Counted from the stretch's first letter, positions 1 through 11,894 are shown. The stretch is DNA of 64,000 nt from Ascaphus truei (GCA_036426205.1 CM071568.1:54074463-54138462), one strand, 5' to 3'. Notes: a model not told the origin generated them from the letters alone. Program-made: numbers and translations.

Positions 1-560
1 GTTATGAAACCACTTGTAGTACTGTAGAAAAGGAGGGGTCCAATGCGCACTCACATCCTGTTAGGAATATAGAGGGGAAAAGGGGGAAAAAGGAAACACA
101 AATAATGTACTGGTAATACTGTTGTTGAGGAACCAAAAATGAAATAAAAAGGGTGGTATTACACTCACATTTTATGAGGTTAAAAAGGCATTTTGGTTAT
201 CAGATTAACCACCTTGTAGTGTAGGCTCTCAGATGGTAGGATACTCCTGATAATGTGTGGGCTCTCAGTTGACAAGATACTCCCGATATGCGAAGGAGAA
301 AGAAACACACAAATAGTGTAATACTGTAAATTGCTCATGCAAATCTTATAGGATATAGTATTTACACTCACATTCTATTGAATGGTAATACGCTTCTCGG
401 TTGTTAAATTAACCAACTTATTCCTATAGGCTTGTGGACCACAGGATATTCCCAGCAGGGAAAGGAAAAGGACGCAAGAAAAGGTGTAGAAACTTTATGG
501 TGAATAGATAAAATAAATAAAATAAAAATGAACACTTACAAAACTGCAAGCATGGATAAC
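1..560. repeat. Degenerate tandem repeat
   Basis: The motif CACTCACA or a near variant recurs at about 48, 162, 365 and 533. Similar text follows each time (AACCACC or AACCAAC after a TTAT/TTAAATTAACC stretch, then CTCAGATGGTAGG-like text), and AATAATGTA or AATAGTGTA blocks lie between. Spacings are about 114, 203 and 168 bases, so the unit is decayed and of uneven length. No coding frame is seen. It may be a diverged satellite or the end of a larger element that lies outside the window. Confidence 0.4.
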
Positions 561-2300
561 CAGAATGGTAGTCCAAAAAACTGAGCCCCCACTCTCAGTA
601 TGCTCTCATGATGGCCATACACAAGGGGATACCAAACAGAGGAGGTGCAAAGGTTCAGACAGCTCTCCCGGTCTCTCTAGTCCAGCAAGCATGCATAAAG
701 TATTGAGCCTTACTTCATGCCTGCTTGCTGGACTAGAATATACAGACTGGACAGCAGTAGAAGGATAACAATCTTGACCTATGTAGTCTTGTAGATCATT
801 AGCTCTGGGACCCATGGGGGGGGGGGCTCGAGGAACAGTGGGCTGCTTCATAGAGCCTATGAGAGTTATGATGGCTATAATAGCCATAAATCTATATCTC
901 TCTGTCTCTGTCTCTCTCTGTCTCTGTCTGGCCTTATAACCTATTCAAAGGATAGCCCAACTCTTTAATTCCTGAGTTAACTACTGCCAATCTTTAGCTC
1001 AGAGGGTACCCTCAAGGACTTCCAAACCAGGGTGGGTGTTCATGCTCAGTGACTCCCCTCCTCTTGTTCTTGCGGTGCCCTCTTCCAGCCTCGTAGGACA
1101 GCCGCACGGGGTAGTGCGATGTCTGCCCTCTATTACTGGGCCTATTTTTCCGTTCAAGTCCCTTGGGAATTCCTTCCTTCCGGCTAAATCATCCCTCACC
1201 CCTCCAACCCATTGTCCCCTTTCTTAGCCGTGTTGTTGAGTTATCGAGTTGATGACCCCAGAGCACACTTTATCTGGGCCTCATTGCTCCCTCCCCCCCT
1301 TGAGCAGCAGACCGCTACCCCCCCTTTCCTCCTCCCCCCCACGTAGTCCTGCGGGTTGCGTCCGGAACCCGGTACCTCCGTTGCAAGATCCCAGGTGGGG
1401 AGTGTGGGGGGCGGAGAACGCCAACATGAATGGTGAGAGGGAGGGAGAGTGGCAGATCGGGGCCAGAGCATTGTCCTTGCAGGTGGGTTTATGAGGGTTG
1501 AGTCATGAGCGCCCTCCAGGAGCAATGCCCGGGTTCAGGACAGGTCATTCGGGGGTAGGGAAGGGCGGCGTACTCCCATATTCTCCTCAGTATGGGCTGG
1601 GCCAGCTTCCATTGTGGCTCTTGCCTTCTTCTGTTGCGCTCTAGTGGAGCCCGCAACCTCCAAGACTGGACGGGACCTTTTGGTGGGGCATCCCTCTTCT
1701 GCCGCAGCCTCTGGGGCAATGCCTAGGCCCCCCAGGAAAGTGGGACCCCCACCATGTCTTTCAGTGTGTGTGTCTTACCTCTCTTTAACACTAAAAGGAC
1801 AAACCACTCTCCCCTGGGCAACTACCACCACCCTCCACCCCCTCTACAATTTGATTGTAACTGTGGTAATCTGGGCCCACAATATAGACATGATTGCCAC
1901 AATGGCAATAAACCCTAAAAAAAACCCATAAAAAATACAATATTTAACAATTAAATAAAGGTAAACATTTGCCAAAAAGTGCATTGCTTGTCACTGTGCT
2001 TATCTATACCCTGCCAGTCGATGAGCAGCATAAAAAAAACCACAGATAAATAAAAGACAATCAATGTGTTTCTTAACTTTGCCGGGCTTCATCCGCGTTA
2101 TACTACTGCGGCACCAACTCTTGACCCCCGATGCAATGCTCCTCATCACCATGATGCGAAGATGTCCATGATCCTCTGTTGATTGAAGAGGTGTCTCCAG
2201 TGAGTTATTCAGTTCTTCCTTCTTCCTTTTCTTCTTTCTTCTATGCTTTTTAACCCAAAAGGGCACAGAAATATTGCTCCGATAGCTTCTTTGGCTCAAA
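561..2300. other. Unassigned DNA with one short hairpin
   Basis: No convincing gene. A perfect 15-bp inverted repeat (CTAGTCCAGCAAGCA at 677-691, its complement at 722-736) could fold into a hairpin. From about 1000 to 1760 the DNA is GC-rich with overlapping short frames on both strands. None has recognisable domains, so they are treated as chance frames. A CT-rich patch lies at 895-930. Confidence 0.4.
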
Positions 2301-2304
2301 TGAG

Positions 2305-2610
2305 ATGGGGCAGGCCCTATATAAGGCCTGTGATGTCACATTTGATTGACAAATGGTACACCCCCAATCCAATTGATTGGTGTACCATGTGACAGCTTCC
2401 ATTTTTTTCAGGATATGACATCCTCTTAAAGGAGGGAAGATAATGTCTCTTCAGCAAAAACAAAATGGAAGCCATCACATGGTACACAATTGGATTGATT
2501 GATATACCATGTGATGTCTTTTTGGAGTGATTTAACATCATCAAAAAGGGAGGGAGGCATGTTACTTGATTGGCTATCTCCCCTCCCTTTTTGATGACAT
2601 CACTGTGTCT
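2305..2610. repeat. Inverted-repeat DNA related to the Harbinger-like family
   Basis: Two kinds of internal symmetry are visible. A perfect 17-bp inverted repeat lies at 2538-2554 and 2581-2597 (TCATCAAAAAGGGAGGG and its complement). Around 2355-2390 and 2470-2515, blocks reading TGGTACACAATTGGATTG or TGGTGTACCATGTGACA face each other. The ACCATGTGAC wording recurs at 16740-16870 and 27240-27420 inside Harbinger-like elements, so this is probably a fragment of the same repeat family. Confidence 0.4.
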
Positions 2611-2733
2611 GTGAGAGAGTACTACCGACCAGGAAGAAACAAGTCTCTAGCGAGTTTGCAAGATATCAAAGCTTTCTGAATAGTTACACTTGCAAACGCA
2701 TTCGACAAGTGCCAACAAATCTCAATAAGTCAC

Positions 2734-3334
2734 TGTAGACGGACGTTCACAGAGGTACGCAATTGGAGACTTTTATAAGGTGAAATTATAATAAGGCTTT
2801 ATTGTGCTTTTTCCTTTTCATCCGGAAATCATCCAAACACAGGGGGGGGGGACAAAGCTTCTATTCACTTGGGAGTATTTCTAGTGAAATCCTATGCAAT
2901 TAATTCACATCTCCCTTAGTTAAGAATTTCTCCCAGCCCCAAACACATAGCATGAGATAAGCAGATATAAGAAGTCTCTTAAGAATGAAAGTCTTATCTG
3001 TTAGCTGCTGTAGAATAAGCTTCTCTGCTCTCCTGGAACCGCACCCGTGCGTGCACTGAAAATATCAGCATCCAGGTTTACAAGTCTTATTTGTCAGCTC
3101 CAGAGATCTGTGATCTCTTGGTCAGTCTCTCCTGGGAGACTCAAGAACCACTGCTCTGTCTCCAAAGTTCAGCCCACAAGTGAGCTAAGGAGTCACTTCC
3201 TGTCTCACAAGACAGGCTTTTGTAAGCAATCTAAATCAGGCAGGTGGTGTTTTATTAATTGACTACCAGCAGTTAACCACCACACTGCTAGATTAAAGGC
3301 ACATTACTTGAACAGAGAATACTCCCCTGTTACA
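2734..3334 (-). mobile_element. Solo LTR with 5-bp target duplication
   Basis: Read on the minus strand this 601-bp unit begins TGTAACAGGG and ends TCTACA, the TG...CA ends of a retrotransposon LTR. It is flanked by the same five bases, GTCAC, at 2729-2733 and 3335-3339, a target-site duplication. An AATAAA polyadenylation signal lies near its 3' end (minus strand, 2798-2803). No internal retroviral or gypsy coding sequence adjoins it, so it is a solo LTR left by recombination. A 5-bp duplication fits Ty3/gypsy elements. The family cannot be named without a library search. Confidence 0.8.
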
Positions 3335-3339
3335 GTCAC

Positions 3340-4216
3340 TTTATTGAAGTGACTAGAATTGGCCTCATAGACTTTAGAATTCTAATCTTTATTCTTACAT
3401 ATCTTTATTAAATGTTTTGTATTTCCTCATTTTAATTTCAGTTTGTAAATTTTCAATGTCTCTTTCAATCTGCTAATTTAACCTATAAAAAGAAGTAGTG
3501 TTACTTATCTTATTTGATTCATTGGCACTCTTCACTATCTTATTTTTTAAGGATTCTAATAATACCTCCTCATCTATTATAAATTAAATCCAATTCAAAT
3601 AGCATTTTGTAAGTAGTTGTTCCCATCTCACTCATTAGTCAGGATAGATCAAGGAGAACATCACTTTATCATGAGGTCTCCTGCTATCATACATGATTTT
3701 AAATACAGTACATGCCTAAACTTGACAAATCCCATTTTAATTGAAACTGCTGGACTAAGATATAATACTAAAACAAAAGAGCAGTGAAAGATTCTGCTCA
3801 AGGTACATTAGCAAAGAATTAAAACCTACCAATGTAGCTGGTGCACAAACCATTAATACAATCCACATACAGTATGTAAAAATGAAAGATAGGGTGTGAT
3901 GGGGCGGCCTCCTAGTTAGGGTCAGTAAAGAGTTTCTCACTAAAACTTCTGTTAAAAACAGTTCTTTATTTCCTGGATGGGAAAAGTGGATTGCAATACA
4001 CTTATATCATCCATGCAATACAACCAAACAGAAGAAGCATAGCTCTGCCAACCAAATACAACATCTTCAGCTTTGGTCTCCAGCGTCACGACACAGAGAC
4101 ATTTAAACATGCAGGGGATACCGGCACCCCATACTGGGGCCTGTATCTCGGGAAGCAGGTGGTCCCGGGACCTGAAGTGAATGCGGTTCAGCTCTGGAGA
4201 CTCTCGGCTTCAATAC
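3340..4216. other. Unassigned AT-rich DNA
   Basis: AT-rich, with short frames only and no domain. The last 120 bases (from about 4100, GGGATACCGGCACCCC onward) match the recurrent palindromic module found in the Harbinger-like elements at 22802-23060 and 48980-49245, so an element edge probably lies near 4090. Confidence 0.4.
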
Positions 4217-4219
4217 TAT

Positions 4220-5696
4220 AGGCCTATTCTAGTAGCCTCGATAGGTCACTTTTTTTGAGAAGTCATTTGCCAAAAAAAAGCTACAGCTATTCAGAAAGCC
4301 TCGATAAGTGACATTTTTGGCTCTCGCCCAAACACATCCCGAGGTGTGCAGCGATAAGCCCCCTATCACAGGTTTTGGGAAATCGTGTAATTCTAGTAGC
4401 CTCGATTGTGTTATTGAGGCTTTAGAATGGTCAATGTTATCCAAAATTCATCTCGCCAAAAAAAGTTGGCGTGAAGAGGGTGAGAATGCTGTGAGAGAGG
4501 GACTTAGAAAAAAAATGAATTTTTCCTGCATCGGATTGATGCCAGAAGTCTCCGTAGCTGATACCCATTAATATCAGCACCGGAGACCCCCGGAATCAAT
4601 CTGATGCAATAAAAATGCATTTACAGGCAACTTCACTACCTTATTGGCTAATCATGGGTGGTTAGCGGGGGAGGAGGGTTAACCCCTAAATTACTATAGC
4701 GGTTATTAACCACTAAGGTGATTAAGGGTTAGCGGCCATTAGATTGTATTTTTATTGTACTCTTGCTGCCAATGGAGGACATGGACCGGGAGGATGCCCC
4801 TCATCATTGCAGGGGTAAGTAGAAATTGTATTTTATTTATTTATGGTGGCTGGCTAATGTTTGATTTAGAATGGGCAAATTAGCTATTATCCATATCTGG
4901 ATAATAGTAATTTTGCCCATTACTGTACTATATGTGTTGGGGGGGGGGGGGTTGTTGAGGGTAGATGAGGTGGGTAGTAGGGTTGTTGTATTTATTTTTT
5001 GTTTATTGGGGGTAGATGGATTGGGTGAAGAGGGTAGTTGCCCAAGGATGGATGTTTAGGCCTACCGGGTGGGTAGTGGGGCTGATAAACCCCTTCATTA
5101 CCATAGCGGTTTCCACCGCTATGGTAGTAAGGGATTAACTCCTCCCGCAACATTCCCAGCAGGCAATGGCTAGCCGCTAAGGTAATGAAGCTGTTTTAAT
5201 AAAATATTTAATACTAATGTTCGTGAGCAGGGGGTCTCCGGAGCAGAACCGCGTTGATTTCAGGTCGGGGACCCCCTGCTTCCCGAGATACAGGCCCCGT
5301 CATGGGGTGCCGGTATCTCCTATCCTTTTAGATGTCCCGCGTCACGTGACGGGACATTTAAATGCATAGGAGATACCAGCACTCCATAACTGGGTCTGTA
5401 TCTTGAAAAGAAGGGGGTGTCTGCACCTGAAATCAATGCGGTTCTGCTCCGGAGACCCCCTGCTCACGTACACTAGTATTAAAAAAATTATTTAAACCCT
5501 GCGATCGCTGGCGAGATATGAGCAGGTAGCTCTCTCTGTGCAGCTCTCTATGCAGCTGGGCAGATCATACGGGGAGAAATTTTGAGAAAGGCTGAGATCA
5601 CATCGCTGCTCATCGTAAGTTTTGATCATTTTGCTATCACATGTCTTCAGAGTCTTGCCAACGTGAGATTTTATCAAGACTACTACAATAGGCCCC
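4220..5696. mobile_element. Harbinger-like non-autonomous element (copy A)
   Basis: The left end GGCCTATTCTAGTAGCCTCG (4221) is matched in inverse by the right end around 5670-5696 (on the minus strand GGGGCCTATTGTAGTAGTCT). Inside are the blocks shared with the other copies: a 260-bp imperfect hairpin (5220-5475) with GTCACGTGAC at 5341-5350, the AACCGCTATGG and GGTTATTAACC boxes, and an exon-like segment ending in GTAAGT at 4815. Copy D of the same family has TTA target duplications and GGG-starting ends, which is why PIF/Harbinger is proposed. No transposase frame is present. The exact target duplication of this copy is unclear (TAT or TA). Confidence 0.6.
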
Positions 5697-5699
5697 TAT

Positions 5700-6840
5700 G
5701 TCATTAAAATAAAATAAAAGCAGCACGATCACCTTTTAGTGATGTACAGGAGAGGGATTGATTCTGTCTGCTCTCTCTGCGCAACTCTTCGAGACTGATG
5801 CTGCCCGGTAAGATGAACACAGTGGGAGTCCCAGTCCAAAGCTGGGCCTATGCTGTGTTAATTCTGCACTTGGCTGTGGACACTCCACGTTTGGTCCACA
5901 GTTCACCAGCACATGTACTGGGACAGGTTGGAGGTAAAGCTGTCTACATCTGTAGGAGCACCTATACATACTATCACTTGTTTTGTCGTATTGGTATCCT
6001 AATAAACATTTATTATTTTTACTTTTAACAGACTAGACATCCCATCGCCATATAGCCCCGCTATTTGTGGGTGATTGGCATTAGTTAGGCTCCTCTAAGG
6101 ATCATTATATCCTCCCTACTATTCATTTATGTTGCACCATGAGTGCGTGCTAAGAAGGGACTTATGTGACCTTGGTCAACATCTTTTTGTATTCTCTGTT
6201 CATTTTCCCTATGCACCTGGTGCTTACTTCATATTATTTGTGTGGTATTGAGCGTTATCATCATCTATATACATCTGTAGGAATACAACATCAGAAGGGC
6301 ACAATGAGAGGAGAAGATACTGATGAAATTATTCAAAATAGAGGCTGAATGGATCTACAAACACAAGACACATAGTCCAAATTGGCTTAACTAAGAGAGC
6401 CATTCCCTATCCTATTTTTGCTCCTGTCTGTTCAGGCAGGGGTTAAAATATTTGACCAATCTGACATATTGATTAGATATTATTATATTCTTCATTATGT
6501 TTTAAAAACATTCCATGCTGACCAACATGTTTTTATGCAGGAAACTATCAATCATGGTATAGATAGTATGAACCATATCAGTATACATCTGGCTCTGAAA
6601 CTTCACATACACGTAACTTTAAATACTTTTATTACATTGCATTATAGTTCGATAAGAATCATTGGTTGATTCATCTACCAATTTTTGGCTTCATAGCTTT
6701 ACACTGCTCAATTTGTGCAATCCATCTGTTTAATGCAAAATTCATCGCCACATGAGGGCACCCTATGACTCTATTCTGGGTTAGACTCTGAACTAGCATC
6801 ATTGGTAACCATGGGGATGCTTTGCTATTTAAACCCTACC
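5700..6840. other. Unassigned DNA
   Basis: Moderately AT-rich. Short frames on both strands lack recognisable domains. No LTR ends, TIRs or RNA genes are seen. Text near 6060-6260 has the loose character of Penelope untranslated DNA, but I cannot align it with confidence. Confidence 0.3.
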
Positions 6841-6844
6841 AAGG

Positions 6845-7572
6845 GAGCTGCACAATTTGTCCCAGACGAAGCTACTGTATGTAGAAGATCAAAACGTACA
6901 AAGGAACATTTTTACGGCCCTTTGCGACAACAGTTGATGGGTCTACATTGAGTATATTAGTGGTGGGTGTTTGAGTGCTCCGATCTGTAGGGACAAGCAA
7001 GGAGGTTATGAGTCAGGCAAGTGTTTGAGGGTACCAAGTTACCATTAATTGATTATCTACTGTACCTTTATGTACTTTTACCAGAATTAGATTGTGCCCG
7101 TTAGCAGTTAATTACTTCCACTCTGTACTCCACTGTTAGAGGTATCTTGGGACACTACCTTATTTATTAACTTGACAACATTTAGTGACTGCTGTCATAC
7201 AGAATTTATCTTTCTGATTCTGAATGGGCTGTTAACCTCTTCCCACTCTGAGGTTAGTCTGCTAACTACTTCCTCCTCATTACCTCAGTACTGGGAAATG
7301 CTACCAAAGGTATTTTATCTACTTTCGCTTTGCATTTCAAGCAGTTTACCTTTAATACTCAGCTTCATCAATCCCAGTACACCTAGTGTATTTACTGAGC
7401 TCTTCGAGGAAATAGTGATAAATCAGTTACTCAACAGTATTAATAATTGACCTGATTTCTTCCCTACATAGTGATTATTGTTTCACTCTATATACCTTCA
7501 CCCCCACTTATTTTCTAATTGTTTAGTGATATATATTTTAATTATGTTGCTATTAAAGGTTATATTTTAATT
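6845..7572 (+). mobile_element. Probable 5' untranslated part of the Penelope-like element
   Basis: This stretch lies directly upstream of the Penelope reading frame. At 6861-6899 it has a sequence of the form CCAGACGAAGC...AAAACGTAC, which resembles a decayed hammerhead ribozyme core (CUGANGA and GAAA boxes). Penelope-like elements commonly carry such motifs in their pseudo-LTRs (established knowledge). The assignment rests on position and this weak motif. Confidence 0.4.
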
Positions 7573-7658
7573 AGGAGAAGAATAGCCTCTGGGGAGGAAA
7601 GTGGAGCACTGCGCAGGGCTAAAGTACAGGAACCAGCACACCATAGATTAAAAACTAC
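7573..7658 (+). repeat. Left inverted repeat of the Penelope-like element
   Basis: This 86-nt sequence ends eight bases before the ATG at 7667. Its reverse complement occurs at 11247-11332 with only two differences. The sequence contains CTGGGGAGGAAAGTGGAGC and CAGGAACCAGCACACC. Confidence 0.9.
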
Positions 7659-7666
7659 ATTCTTCC

Positions 7667-10216
7667 ATGTATGACGACGACTATGAGCCAAAAAATGGGG
7701 AGCGAGGACAAGACGATCAAAGAAGAAATGGCACCCCTTCAAAAAGGAAAAAGATCCGTTAGACCCTGATAAAAAATATCGTTATCAATATCTCTGGCAA
7801 TTCTTTGTCTAAAGATGCCATAGCACGCCTCAATCAAGGATTGAATTTTGTCCCCAGTGACAATTTTGAATTGTTCAATACTACCATAGACTTACAACGG
7901 TTTATGAGGAAATTATCCCTTAAAAAATTCTGCTGTAGGAAGACAGATGATATACCTTTGACTGATACTGATGCTATGCGTGATATTTCTATATGTCAGA
8001 CTAATCCGTCTATGAGTCTCTCTTTCAGAGCAAGCAGTTCTACAGGATCTTAATGACCTATTACAAGAACAGGTGACACAAGACTCTGATTGCCTTGGCG
8101 GTGTAGATCCGTCTCTATTTCTGGTGGGTACACAACATTCTTCTTTTAAAAATAAATCCACGTTCTACCCTACCAATACTAAGGGACCTTACCTTCAAAG
8201 TTTTGAAAGGTTAGTAGAGAGGGACCTACAGCTCCTGGCAAGGGGTTTCACCTGTTCTTCTACTAGCTATAACAACCTATCCAGGGAAGAATTAATGGAA
8301 TTTGAGAGTCTGAAGAGGAACAAAGACCTAATTATTAAAAAAGCCGACAAAGGCGTTGCCATAGTCGTGCAACATATTGACAACTACATCTTGGAAGCCC
8401 TACGACAACTGGGTGATCAGAGTTCCTATCAGAAACTTGGATCTAATCCGACCAAACATTTTGTTGTTGAATATTTAACACTTATTGACTTGGGAAAGGA
8501 ATTGCGAGTTTTAAATGATAACGAGTCCTCTTTTCTTAATGTTTTACACCCCATTGTACCTATATTTCACCATCTCCCAAAGGTCCACAAATCTCTTATT
8601 AGCCCTCCGGTTAGACCTATCATCTCTAGTATTGGATCTTTGGGAGAAGGTCTGTCTAGGTACGTGGATTCTTTTTTACAGCCACTCGTACACGATCACC
8701 CTTCTTATCTAAGGGACTCTTTTGATTTAATTAACACCATCTCCACACTCACTTGGTCCACACACTACACATGGGTCACTTTAGATGTTGCATCGTTATA
8801 CATCAGTATCTGTCATGCACAAGGGATTCAGGCCACACAATTTTTCTTAGATAAATCTTCACTATCACCAGCACAAATCATCTCCATCATGGGGGCGATT
8901 TCATTTTTATTACTTCACAATTATTTTCTTTTTGATTCCACTTATTATCTTCAAACACGGTTCACGGCTATGGGCACTTCTTTTGCCCCATCATATGCTA
9001 ATCTCTTTATGGGTTTCTGGGAGGCTTTATTTATTTTTGGGGACAACAATCCATATCGATCTAATATTATTTTCTACCGTCGTTTCATCAACGATTTGAT
9101 TCTGATTTGTAGAGGTACAGTAGCAATACGGAATTGATTTTGTTTATTGACTACCTTAATAACAACTTATATAATTTTAAATTCACATTTGAATCAAACA
9201 AACATCATATTAACTATTTAGATGTCTGTCTATATGTCGATATGGATGGTAACGTTCAAACTGATCTCTATCGTAAGATTAACTCTCGTAATTCCTTTCT
9301 CCAGGCCAAAAGTGCACATCCAGTTTCATTAATTAAGGGAATACAATAGGCGCAGTTTTTACGCTTACGCAGAGTCTGTTCGACTGAACAAGCCTTTATT
9401 GATAGATCTGTTGATCTTAAGAACAGATTTTTATCAAGGGGCTATAATAAATCTAACATAGACTCTGCTTATACCCATGCTTTACAGGTTGATCGTAAAG
9501 ATCTGTTAAAGTCTAATAAGAGAACAAGAGATGGATTTTCTAAGGACTCAACGCCTTTATTCATATCTACTTATAGTAGACAATCTAGACAAATTCGTAA
9601 CATTATCCTAAACCACTGGAATGTACTTAAACTCGATGAAGAACTTAAGACATATGTTGAAACTCCACCTAAATTTGTCTTTAGAAGGGCAAAAACACTG
9701 GGACACTATTTATCACCGAGTTTGATACAGACCTGTGGCAGGACTAATGTTACTACTAAGATTAGAGGTTTTCAGAAATGTGGAAATTGTAATATGTGTA
9801 GGTATGCAACTCCACTTAAGCAGATTAAAAATGTGTATACTAAAGATAATCTAAGAATTTGATCATTGATTACATGCAACTCTAATTATGTAGTTTACAT
9901 GCTTAGATGCGGTTGTGGCAGCAAATATATAGGGAGAACCATACGCCCCCTAAATCAAAGGATATCCGAACATCTGAGATCCATTAAACAGAGAGATGAT
10001 AAATACCCCGTCTCAAGACATTTCTCTGCGTGCCCCTCTGGCAATGTAAATAATTTTTCTTTTAGTGCCCTTGAACATATTAAGGCACCTGTCAGAGGTG
10101 GAAATAGGGAGAATATCCTTAACCGCAGAGAAATGTTTTGGATACATTCTTTGGGATCTATGTCTCCGCGAGGGATGAACACCGATTCGGAACTGAAACA
10201 TTTTTTGTCTCAGTGA
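7667..10216 (+). pseudogene. Penelope-like polyprotein: reverse transcriptase plus GIY-YIG endonuclease (broken)
   Basis: In an intact element this protein copies the element RNA into DNA at a nick made by its own endonuclease. The frame opens at ATG 7667, just inside the left inverted repeat. Visible in order: an N-terminal region with GLNFVPS (about 7835); the conserved IIKKADKGVAIVV (8330); LPKVHK (8577); TLDVASLY with the first catalytic Asp (8780); AMGTSFAPSYANLFMGF (8970); FYRRFINDLIL (9070), where FIDD is expected, so one catalytic Asp is Asn; a Cys cluster CGNCNMC (9780); and a GIY-YIG nuclease with VVYMLRCGCGSKYIGRT (9888-9940) and its downstream Arg. The length, about 850 codons, fits the family. 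Defects: an in-frame TAG near 7757, frameshifts near 8045 and 9120, in-frame stops at 9347 and about 9860. It is therefore an inactive copy. Confidence 0.9.
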
Positions 10217-10824
10217 CAGTGGTGTTCATCCCTCGCTGATTATATTAACGTTTCCCCCGGGTTCTTGATGACATATATTGATTATTTGTTGTTTCATCCT
10301 GTCACTACACATATACCATGTGTATATTGTATTATGTTCTATATTTCTAGGTCATATATATTATTGATATTCACTCATGACAATTTTTATCTGGTCTATA
10401 ACTTATGTATACTGTTTACATTGAATGAATTTATGCCGTCCAATATCTTATATTGTTCTCGGGACTGTATGGATTGAGTATTTACTCCTATGTTGGTTAC
10501 ATAGAGAGATATTTACCTATTTAACAAATAGGTTAACATATTCTTTAAATTAGAGCTTTATTTATGGGTATATACCTCTCTATCAACCACCATTCCTTTC
10601 CCCCTTTTTTACTTTTATTTTTTAAGAAATAAGTATATTTTATTATGACTATTATGTATACATTCAGCATGGTTTTTTCTTCCCCTACCTCCCCCTAGTC
10701 TTTTCTTACATCTTATGTGAGGTTATTGTATCTCCATTTTATTATTAGACAAGTGGCATTCTTGCCTTTTGATATTGTGGATGCCTGCTGATTATGTATG
10801 TGTATTTGTCTATGTGATGGTTAT
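10217..10824 (+). other. AT-rich 3' untranslated region of the Penelope-like element
   Basis: Follows the endonuclease stop codon. AT-rich with T-runs and no coding frame. It leads into the tandem promoter-like unit. Confidence 0.5.
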
Positions 10825-10825
10825 G

Positions 10826-11113
10826 GCGCATCCTCCAAGCCAGGTGGCGCTGTGGGGTCCTCCTTGTTGTTTTTTTGAGACTCCAATGATACTGGAAAGT
10901 CTTGCGAGACTCTCGGCTGGTCCCGCTGACGTCACTTCTGGTCACGGACGTGATCCGGACACACTGTCCTTGTTGATGTATTGACGCATCCTCCTAACCA
11001 GGGGGCGCAGTGAGATCTACTCTGTTTGTCTCCTGAGACTCCGGTTGTACTGGTAAGTCTCGCGAGACCTTCGGCTAGTTCCGCTGACGTCACTTCCGGT
11101 GAAGGACGCAATC
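10826..11113 (+). promoter_or_regulatory. Tandem 158-bp promoter-like unit
   Basis: Two copies of one unit lie head to tail with a 158-base offset. Each carries, in the same order, a TCTCGCGAGA-type box (TCTTGCGAGA at 10900, perfect TCTCGCGAGA at 11058), a full CRE palindrome TGACGTCA (10927 and 11085), and an ETS-type CACTTCCGG-like box (10933 imperfect, 11091 perfect). These are known vertebrate core-promoter motifs that act without TATA. Finding all three duplicated in the untranslated end of a retroelement suggests it is the element's own promoter. That is inference. Confidence 0.55.
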
Positions 11114-11164
11114 TATTAGGTAAATTGTGTATATAAATGTGTGTTTTTTACATTGGGGTTATAC

Positions 11165-11200
11165 TCTTTGACAAAGGGCTTCGCCCAAACCGCGTCAGAG
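11165..11200 (+). ncRNA. Degenerate hammerhead ribozyme motif
   Basis: TTGACAA stands where CUGANGA is expected. It is followed by a perfect GGGC-UUCG-CCC-type stem II (AGGGCTTCGCCC), then AAAC in place of GAAA, then CGCGTC. The layout matches the minimal hammerheads of Penelope-like elements, but the C3 and G12 core positions are changed, so cleavage activity is not expected. Confidence 0.5.
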
Positions 11201-11246
11201 TGGGGGGTTGCTCCACTGTTGGTGTCTTCCCTAGTCGCTTAATAAA

Positions 11247-11332
11247 GTAGTTTTTAACCTATGGTGTGCTGGTTCCTGTACTTTAGCCCTGCGCAGTGCT
11301 CCACTTTCCTCCCCAGAGGCTGTTCTTCTCCT
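11247..11332 (-). repeat. Right inverted repeat of the Penelope-like element
   Basis: Inverse copy of 7573-7658 (84 of 86 identical). It is immediately preceded by AATAAA (11241-11246), so a transcript could be polyadenylated within or just after this repeat. Confidence 0.9.
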
Positions 11333-11890
11333 GATCTTCTATCAAGTTGGATGCATGCTCACACGGAGTTCCTTTTGTTCGCTTTCACTTCACACTGTTT
11401 ACTGACTGTGTTACCTATATGTTCTGTGGCTCTATCTGAGTGTGGTTGGTTAAAAGGGGACACTCTACCACTGGTATATATGTCTCCCCAGTACCCTATA
11501 AATCCCACTCTGCGTTTTAAGCCTGTTAGATTTGGCGGCCACATGTTTATGAACTATAGGTTATGATGACACTTCATGTCAGTACTCCTATTCAATATAT
11601 TGGAGCAGCTTTATAAGGACTTATACACCCAGGATCAAGATTGCTATTACCCGTCATATAAGGGATTTATTGGATATTATATGTCATAAGCCTGTGATTC
11701 GTTTCTGCTGCACCGTGGATGGACTCTATGTCCTTTCTTTGTCATTATTTTAATTATTATGTGTGCTGGCAAGTGAATTTCTCTTAAGGCTCTACTTTTT
11801 AGATCCTTACTTCCTATTTTCATGACATTTACAAATCACAGTAGTGCAACCACAAATGAATCACATCTACCTTAGCTAATTTATTATTAT
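11333..11890. other. Probable further Penelope untranslated DNA
   Basis: Continues directly from the right inverted repeat with no clear boundary. No frame with domains. It may be the remaining pseudo-LTR of the preceding element or of a second, inverted copy. Confidence 0.3.
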
Positions 11891-11894
11891 CTAA

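Larger units (their letters stand above)
7573..11332 (+). mobile_element. Penelope-like retroelement bounded by 86-nt inverted repeats
   Basis: The coding part (7667-10216) has the two hallmark domains of Penelope-like elements, reverse transcriptase followed by a GIY-YIG endonuclease. The sequence 7573-7658, just before the first ATG, is repeated in inverse at 11247-11332 with 84 of 86 positions matching. The 3' untranslated part holds a tandem 158-bp unit (10826-11113) and a degenerate hammerhead motif (11165-11200). Pseudo-LTRs in direct or inverted arrangement are known for this class. Stops, frameshifts and a changed catalytic residue show this copy is dead. Confidence 0.88.

Noticed and set aside
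1241..1931. Overlapping frames on both strands in a GC-rich stretch
   Set aside because: No recognisable domain and mutual overlap on opposite strands; insufficient to call a gene.
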